64,000 nt of DNA. Source: Celerinatantimonas diazotrophica. GTDB taxonomy: Bacteria > Pseudomonadota > Gammaproteobacteria > Enterobacterales > Celerinatantimonadaceae. The stretch's first letter is position 1. Every line of letters begins with the position of its first letter. Made by a program: the position numbers and the translations under genes. This document shows positions 57,950 through 64,000 of the stretch, piece after piece. A model generated the notes under the pieces. The model was given only the letters and a program-made list of their open reading frames with translations. It was not told the DNA's origin and did no database searches. Where the stretch lies: contig NZ_SMGD01000003.1 in assembly GCF_004339545.1 (NCBI RefSeq), positions 1-64,000 on the forward strand. The letters run 5' to 3'.

Positions 57950-58250
57950 TGGGTCTTTTGCTCGGATTGATGACCAGGTACTCGGTTTTACCGGGTGCTG
58001 GACAATGGCGACCGTCAGAGAGCTCTGGGAGCAATTATCTACAGAGTCATTTAATTGTGCTGACTTAGAAAAAATTGAACAAATTGACTCTGCTGGATTA
58101 GCCGCTATCATCACCGCCCTATTAAGTGGTCATGACAGTGAAGAGATTAATCTTCGTCATTGCCCTGAGTCAATCAAACCCTTGGTAACGCTCTATGGTT
58201 TTGAGCCTTACCTGATTCATTCATCCGAAACCGGTTTAACCGCGGAGTAA
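57942..58250 (+). CDS. mlaB: STAS-domain protein MlaB
   Basis: 102 residues (E. coli 97). STAS core with EQIDSAGLAAIITALL carrying the conserved serine. It binds MlaF and stabilises the transporter. The ATG at 57942 has AAGG upstream and overlaps the mlaC stop. A reading from 57897 is rejected. Confidence 0.92.
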   Translation: MANGSFARIDDQVLGFTGCWTMATVRELWEQLSTESFNCADLEKIEQIDSAGLAAIITALLSGHDSEEINLRHCPESIKPLVTLYGFEPYLIHSSETGLTAE

Positions 58251-58259
58251 CATAGCCTT

Positions 58260-58517
58260 ATGCAACCGGAGCAGATTAAACAAATTTTGCAGACTGCCCT
58301 CGCTGTCGATGAGCTTCAAGTTAAAGGCGAGGATAGTCATTTTGAAGTTTTTGCGGTCGGCGAAATCTTTGACGGACTATCACGAGTCAAGAAGCAACAA
58401 ATGATCTATGCACCATTAGCAGAATATATTGCTGATAACACTATTCATGCATTGACTATAAAAGCTTATACTCCAGCGGAGTGGGAAAAAGCTAAAAAGT
58501 TTGGTCAGCCCATTTAG
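58260..58517 (+). CDS. ibaG: BolA-family protein IbaG
   Basis: 85 residues (E. coli IbaG 84). BolA fold with the VKGEDSHFEVFAVGEIFDGLSRVKKQQMIY region cut here to its parts: DSHFEVFAV (about 25-33), then SRVKKQQ. The family His in SHFEV is the Fe-S/glutaredoxin ligand. It partners monothiol glutaredoxin and is linked to acid stress. It lies between mlaB and murA as in E. coli. Confidence 0.93.
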   Translation: MQPEQIKQILQTALAVDELQVKGEDSHFEVFAVGEIFDGLSRVKKQQMIYAPLAEYIADNTIHALTIKAYTPAEWEKAKKFGQPI

Positions 58518-59792
<1,275 letters not shown>

Positions 59793-59824
59793 CTGGCAAA
59801 CGCTGACTATGTTGTCGTAGTTAA

Positions 59825-59855
59825 GAAAAAGGAGCAGATATCTGCTCCTTTTTTT
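59825..59855 (+). terminator. terminator after murA
   Basis: GGAGCAGA (59831-59838) and TCTGCTCC (59841-59848) form an eight-pair stem, preceded by A5 and followed by seven T. The leading A-run means it can also stop leftward transcripts from degS. Confidence 0.92.
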
Positions 59856-59877
59856 ATAGCTGTGAGTGGGGATAAGC

Positions 59878-60978
59878 TTAATCAGAATGCCTAACTTCAT
59901 TTACTTTGAGTTCAGCGACTTTTATATCTAATTTCTGTTGCTTATTATTGCGGACAATTGTCAGAGTGATGATTTTCCCCGGTTTCGTTTCTGCAACAAA
60001 ATCCATAGCATCTTTCACCGATTTCACTGCGCGATTATCCATTTTTAAAATGACATCATTGGTTCGTAATCCGGCTTTACTGGCTGGGCCTTTTGGATCG
60101 ACCTTTTCGACATAGAGGCCATGATTGTTTTTAATGTGAAGTTTTTTGAGTTCTTTGGGGTTCATATGGCGAATATTGATCGCATCAACACCCACATAGC
60201 CTCGCACGACTTTTCCATACCTGATTAAACTTTCTAGAATGCGTTTGGCTAATGGGTAAGGAATCGCAAAGCTTATTCCATAAGTTTCGCTATTGCGTCC
60301 TAGATGATAGGCGGCAGTATTGATGCCAACTAGCTGTCCTAAAGTATTCACCAACGCACCGCCTGAGTTGCCCCGATTAATTGCGGCGTCAGTTTGTAAA
60401 AAGTCTTGTCGTCCGCTCGCGCTCATGCCACTGCGCCCAGTTGCCGAAATAATGCCTTGAGTAACCGTTTGGCCCACATTGTATGGGTTGCCGATTGCTA
60501 GAACGACCTCGCCAACCTGAGTGTGTAATTGGTTCGACTGTGGAATGACGGGGAGGGCTGTAGTTCCTGCATCAATTTTTAAGACGGCTAAATCAGTGAT
60601 GGCATCACTTCCAACCAACTCGGCGATAAAGACGCGGCCATCTTGTAATGCGACAATAATCTGATCCGCATTCGCGATTACATGCATGTTCGTGAGAATG
60701 TAACCTTGTTTATTCATAATCACCCCAGAGCCGAGCCCTTCACTGGTGACCGTTGGCGGTTTATTACTTAAGTGACTATCGCTAAAACTGCGTGTATAGA
60801 TATTTACCACCGCCGGAGAGGCTAAACGCGCTGCTCTGGCAAAGCTCATTGGTTTTTCTTGAGGCTTATCAGCCCAGTGTAGTAATGAATTGCTTTTTTG
60901 GGTATTTGGTACGACAAATAAAAAAATGACGGCAATGGTCAGTCCCAACACAATGGATTTGGCTAGGTATTTGATCAT
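59878..60978 (-). CDS. degS: envelope-stress serine protease DegS
   Basis: 366 residues (E. coli 355). N-terminal membrane anchor (KSIVLGLTIAVIFLFVVP), trypsin-like domain with His99 (NMHVI), Asp129 (ITDLAV) and Ser206 (GNSGGAL), and one PDZ domain (about 265-355). DegS senses unfolded porins and cleaves RseA to free sigma-E. The ATG at 60978 is chosen over a TTG three codons upstream. It lies downstream of degQ on the same strand, with a terminator between. Confidence 0.96.
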   Translation of the reverse strand: MIKYLAKSIVLGLTIAVIFLFVVPNTQKSNSLLHWADKPQEKPMSFARAARLASPAVVNIYTRSFSDSHLSNKPPTVTSEGLGSGVIMNKQGYILTNMHVIANADQIIVALQDGRVFIAELVGSDAITDLAVLKIDAGTTALPVIPQSNQLHTQVGEVVLAIGNPYNVGQTVTQGIISATGRSGMSASGRQDFLQTDAAINRGNSGGALVNTLGQLVGINTAAYHLGRNSETYGISFAIPYPLAKRILESLIRYGKVVRGYVGVDAINIRHMNPKELKKLHIKNNHGLYVEKVDPKGPASKAGLRTNDVILKMDNRAVKSVKDAMDFVAETKPGKIITLTIVRNNKQQKLDIKVAELKVNEVRHSD

Positions 60979-61054
60979 GGATAGCAAGCCCTTGCTTTGG
61001 CAGAAAAAACTTCTTTAGAATAGCACGGCTTGATTTGCTCAAGCTATGTGCAAA

Positions 61055-61084
61055 TAAAAAAGGGCTACATAAGTAGCCCTTTTC
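61055..61084 (-). terminator. terminator between degQ and degS
   Basis: On the minus strand: AAAAGGGCTAC, loop TTAT, GTAGCCC followed by six T. The seven-pair GC-rich core is at 61062-61068/61073-61079. It partly uncouples degS from degQ, so degS may have its own promoter in the 70 bases that follow. Confidence 0.85.
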
Positions 61085-61111
61085 AGTAAACTGGCAAAGA
61101 AATCTGCTGAT

Positions 61112-62491
61112 TTATTGATTCTGTTGCACAACGATGTAAAGCTGGGCATCGCCTCGTTTGATATTTAAGGCTAGAACATCTGGTTTACTTTTTAGAATGT
61201 TACGTAACTCACTGATGTTTTTAACCCGATGTTTATTTACACCTAGGATAATATCACCTTTTTTCAGACCAAACTGATCGGCTGAACTGTTGGGTTTAAC
61301 TGAGGTGATTTCAACACCTTTCTCACCTTTTGTATCGGTATTAGTAAGCGTTGCACCAGAGAGCGCTGTACTAATATTATTGGCATTTATTTGAGAGCTT
61401 TTCGGTTTTTGTAATGTAGCTTTGACGTGTAGTTCATGGCCATCACGGATAATTCCTAGCTCAATGGTCGTACCCGAACCTCTGGTTGCCACGCGAGCCC
61501 TTAGTTCAGAGAAATTGTGAATGGGTTTGCCATCCAAAGAAACGATGATATCGCCAGGTTTTAATCCCGCTTTTGCAGCACCGGAGTGTGGCATGACCTG
61601 ATTAACAAAAGCTCCATGTTGTATAGAACTTCCCATCGCTTGAGCCAGTTCCGGAGTTAAGTTACCTCCCGCAACACCAAGCATTCCGCGGCGAACTTCA
61701 CCATATTTGATCAGCTGGTGGACAATGTTTTGGACCATATCTGATGGAATGGCAAATCCGATCCCGATATTCCCACCACCCGGTGCTAAAATAGCGGTGT
61801 TAATCCCAATGAGTTGACCTTTAAGGTTAACCAAAGCACCGCCGGAGTTCCCCTTGTTGATCGCAGCATCGGTTTGAATGAAGTTTTCATAACCTTCGAT
61901 ATTCAGGCCGCTTCGGCCTAAAGCACTCACGATCCCCGATGTAACTGTCTGTCCAAGCCCAAACGGGTTACCTAAAGCAATTGCAAAATCACCTACTTTC
62001 AGATCATCTGAGTTAGCCATTTTTACTTGGGTCAGATGTTTTGCTTTGATCTGCAATAAAGCAATATCTGACATAGGGTCAGCCCCAATCACTTTGGCTT
62101 TAAACTGACGGCCATCTTGCAGGGTAACTTCGATTTTGCTGGCGTCTTTGATGACGTGATTATTTGTGACTATATAACCTTTGTCAGCATTAATGATGAC
62201 ACCAGAACCTAGCCCTTTAAATGGCGTTTTATGTGGTCCTTGCATTTGCGGTGGTTGCTGACCAAAGAAAAACTGAAACAGTTCAGGAGCTTGGGCATTA
62301 GTGACCATTTCTCCATCAACTGAGATGCTTACAACTGCCGGTGAAACTTTTGCCACAATTGGGGCAAGACTTGGCATTTGCTGGTCTTCAACTGCTTTCG
62401 GTAATTGATGTGCCAATGCAACAGGGCTTGTGGATAAGCCTAAAGTCAGTGCCAGAGCAACGGGAACAAGACCCATGGTTAACTTCTTCAT
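61112..62491 (-). CDS. degQ: periplasmic serine endoprotease DegQ (DegP/HtrA family)
   Basis: 459 residues (E. coli DegQ 455). A signal peptide ends near residue 27 (PVALA|H). Trypsin-like domain with His112, Asp142 and Ser216 (GNSGGAL), then two PDZ domains (about 255-345 and 375-455). It degrades and refolds misfolded periplasmic proteins. The ATG at 62491 has AAGGAG 10 bases upstream. The short LA-loop region (FFFGQQPPQMQGP) and the pairing with degS favour DegQ over DegP. Confidence 0.94.
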   Translation of the reverse strand: MKKLTMGLVPVALALTLGLSTSPVALAHQLPKAVEDQQMPSLAPIVAKVSPAVVSISVDGEMVTNAQAPELFQFFFGQQPPQMQGPHKTPFKGLGSGVIINADKGYIVTNNHVIKDASKIEVTLQDGRQFKAKVIGADPMSDIALLQIKAKHLTQVKMANSDDLKVGDFAIALGNPFGLGQTVTSGIVSALGRSGLNIEGYENFIQTDAAINKGNSGGALVNLKGQLIGINTAILAPGGGNIGIGFAIPSDMVQNIVHQLIKYGEVRRGMLGVAGGNLTPELAQAMGSSIQHGAFVNQVMPHSGAAKAGLKPGDIIVSLDGKPIHNFSELRARVATRGSGTTIELGIIRDGHELHVKATLQKPKSSQINANNISTALSGATLTNTDTKGEKGVEITSVKPNSSADQFGLKKGDIILGVNKHRVKNISELRNILKSKPDVLALNIKRGDAQLYIVVQQNQ

Positions 62492-62778
62492 ATCAAGAGA
62501 GCTCCTTTGTGAATAAACCATTGGAGTTATTTTATGGGGCCCAAAAATGCGAATTAAACGCATTTCTGAGCAAAATGACTCCTGATAGAGCTAGACAATT
62601 CATGTTATTTCTACAAACATCTCTTTAAGAGAGGTCTGAGAATTAAATTGCTAACTCTAACTCAATAATGATGTAGACGTTATCCTACCGAATTATCATC
62701 CTGAGCGAATTAGATTTACATAAAATGACCAAAGCTTTATTTTTCATACATTCCTTTGTTTTAATCTCCGCTGATCGC

Positions 62779-63207
62779 TTAGGTTGGGTCATTTTTTAAA
62801 ATTCCCGAACGCTCATTGGTATAATCTTTCGGTGGAGCCGATGGGCTGCTCTCTTCAGTTTCGTCAATTTCCGCATCCAGTTGTGATTGAGTTGGGGGAT
62901 AAAGGATCTTTTTATCCGGATCAAACATGGGAAAGTTTTGGCGTTGATCATCTAAAAGCTGGGTCGACTGTTCAGCCATATGCTGATAGATTTTTTGATA
63001 CTGCTGCGCGAGTTCATCCAACATTTGAGCACTGCTTTGAAAATGTTCATTGACTTGTTTGCGGTAGGCCTTGAACTCGGCTTGGTTTTGTTCTAACTCT
63101 TTTTTGAGGGAGCTTTCATGTTTGTGGTTGTGTGTCAAAATTTGACTGATTAAAACCCCGATGATTACCCCCGCGGCAACCAGTATCAGGCTAGTCATTA
63201 TATCCAT
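62779..63207 (-). CDS. zapG: cell-division/envelope protein ZapG (YhcB, DUF1043)
   Basis: 142 residues (E. coli YhcB 132). One N-terminal membrane helix (LILVAAGVIIGVLISQIL), a coiled coil (about 30-85: LKKELEQNQAEFKAYRKQVN) and an unstructured Pro/Ser-rich tail. In E. coli it connects the divisome and the elongasome. The ATG at 63207 has GAGG seven bases upstream. It is divergent from zapE; degQ lies 287 bases downstream. Confidence 0.92.
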   Translation of the reverse strand: MDIMTSLILVAAGVIIGVLISQILTHNHKHESSLKKELEQNQAEFKAYRKQVNEHFQSSAQMLDELAQQYQKIYQHMAEQSTQLLDDQRQNFPMFDPDKKILYPPTQSQLDAEIDETEESSPSAPPKDYTNERSGILKNDPT

Positions 63208-63431
63208 AGCGCCACCTCATAGTATGTGTTTGTATTGCACAATTGATAGCTTTTCTGCACCTTACTTCTTTTTATAACACGGCCAGTCATCCATGATAAG
63301 GTCTTTAATTGTTGGCTGTAGCATTGCAATATGTTATTGCTGATATATGTGAGTTGTTTTATCTATCTAAGATAGCAATTAATATTTAACTATTCCTATT
63401 ATTTAGTCTCTTTACAAGGTGTTATTGAACT

Positions 63432-64000
63432 GTGCTCTCCCCAAAGCAGCGTTATAAAAAAGATATCAGTGAACAAAAAATTGTATTTGATGCCGCGCAG
63501 ATGCAAGTGGTTGATGAACTTGAGCGTGTTCATCGTGCTTTTTCGCAACCGAAGCCGGATTCACTCGTGCCCAAAACCCGTTGGTGGCAACGCTTTACGG
63601 CTAAAACAACTCTAAATGACCCGATTCGAGGTGTCTATTTATGGGGTGGCGTTGGGCGTGGTAAAACCTATTTAATGGATTTATTGGTTGCTAGTTTGCC
63701 AGCATCAGTGGTTCGACGACAGCATTTCTACCACTTTATGCAAGATATTCATCAGCAGTTAAAAATATATCAAGGTCAAACCGATCCACTTGAAAAAATT
63801 GCTGAGCAGATAGCCCAGCAGGTTCGTTTGATTTGTTTTGATGAATTTTTTGTCACCGATATTACGGATGCCATGTTGCTTGGCACGTTGTTTTCGGCAC
63901 TTTTTAGGCGTGGTATATCACTGGTCGCTACATCAAATATTGTACCGGATGATCTTTATCATAATGGATTGCAGCGTAGTCGTTTTTTACCAGCGATAGC
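63432..64000 (+). CDS. zapE: cell-division ATPase ZapE (5' part)
   Basis: The first 189 codons of a gene that runs off the window (E. coli ZapE 375 residues). GTG start at 63432 with AAGGTG 10 bases upstream; a stop two codons before it rules out anything longer. AFG1-type P-loop ATPase: Walker A GGVGRGKT (about 70-77), Walker [20 protein letters not shown] and the [17 protein letters not shown] sensor region. It binds FtsZ and regulates Z-ring stability under stress. Confidence 0.93.
   Translation, partial: MLSPKQRYKKDISEQKIVFDAAQMQVVDELERVHRAFSQPKPDSLVPKTRWWQRFTAKTTLNDPIRGVYLWGGVGRGKTYLMDLLVASLPASVVRRQHFYHFMQDIHQQLKIYQGQTDPLEKIAEQIAQQVRLICFDEFFVTDITDAMLLGTLFSALFRRGISLVATSNIVPDDLYHNGLQRSRFLPAI

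Overview
The window is chromosomal DNA from a gammaproteobacterium. Ribosomal proteins, SecY, RpoA, MreB and HU-alpha read nearly residue for residue like the Escherichia coli proteins, and so do signals such as the spc promoter and the S4-binding alpha-operon leader. Base composition is moderate by eye. Gene content and order (ptsO-mgtE, yhdP-nitrilase-tldD, slyX next to a WD40 lipoprotein, DUF416) fit the Aeromonadales/Alteromonadales/Enterobacterales neighbourhood. The genus cannot be fixed from the sequence alone. Almost everything is housekeeping; I see no phage, transposon, CRISPR array, defence island or biosynthetic cluster.

Layout. (1) 1-83: 3' end of a 5S rRNA and its terminator, so an rRNA operon ends here. 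(2) 84-1013: a 930-base spacer without a convincing gene, ending in the spc promoter. (3) 1014-9524: the spc operon (rplN to rpmJ, with secY) and the alpha operon (rpsM, rpsK, rpsD, rpoA, rplQ) with its S4 leader and terminator. The S10 operon is not immediately upstream. (4) 9536-15524: a degenerate HD-GYP protein, then metA-metH behind MetJ-type boxes. (5) 15636-21100: azoR, the ABC-F gene yheS, yheV, a GNAT acetyltransferase, slyX with a WD40 lipoprotein, and fkpA. (6) 21155-28834: rsd, nudC, hemE, a TauE exporter, an e(P4)-type phosphatase, an unrecognised gene, nfi, yjaG, hupA, cbiX. (7) 28868-30853: a YfaZ-type outer-membrane protein, an RhtB exporter and tag. (8) 31006-43876: csrD, mreBCD, maf, rng, yhdP, a nitrilase-family amidase, tldD. 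(9) 43905-49012: darP and pmbA (divergent), mgtE, ptsO, rapZ, ptsN. (10) 49197-55068: rpoN, lptBAC, kdsC, kdsD, yrbG. (11) 55210-59792: mlaFEDCB, ibaG, murA. (12) 59878-64000: degS, degQ, zapG and the start of zapE.

How the genes work together. Several blocks converge on the cell envelope. kdsD/kdsC make Kdo, lptABC export LPS, mlaFEDCB keep outer-membrane lipid asymmetry, murA starts peptidoglycan synthesis, mreBCD set cell shape, degS/degQ and fkpA handle periplasmic stress and folding, and YhdP is the AsmA-like phospholipid transporter. The ptsN/rapZ/ptsO cluster links nitrogen PTS signalling with amino-sugar control. metA-metH supply methionine with B12-dependent chemistry.

The items most worth a second look are the rrn-to-spc junction, an orphan gene at 25619 that may be a worn-down EAL-like domain preceded by a four-codon leader ORF, the absence of hpf from the rpoN-ptsN interval (which holds a 24-base palindrome instead), the degenerate HD-GYP gene, and the MetJ-controlled metA-metH unit.
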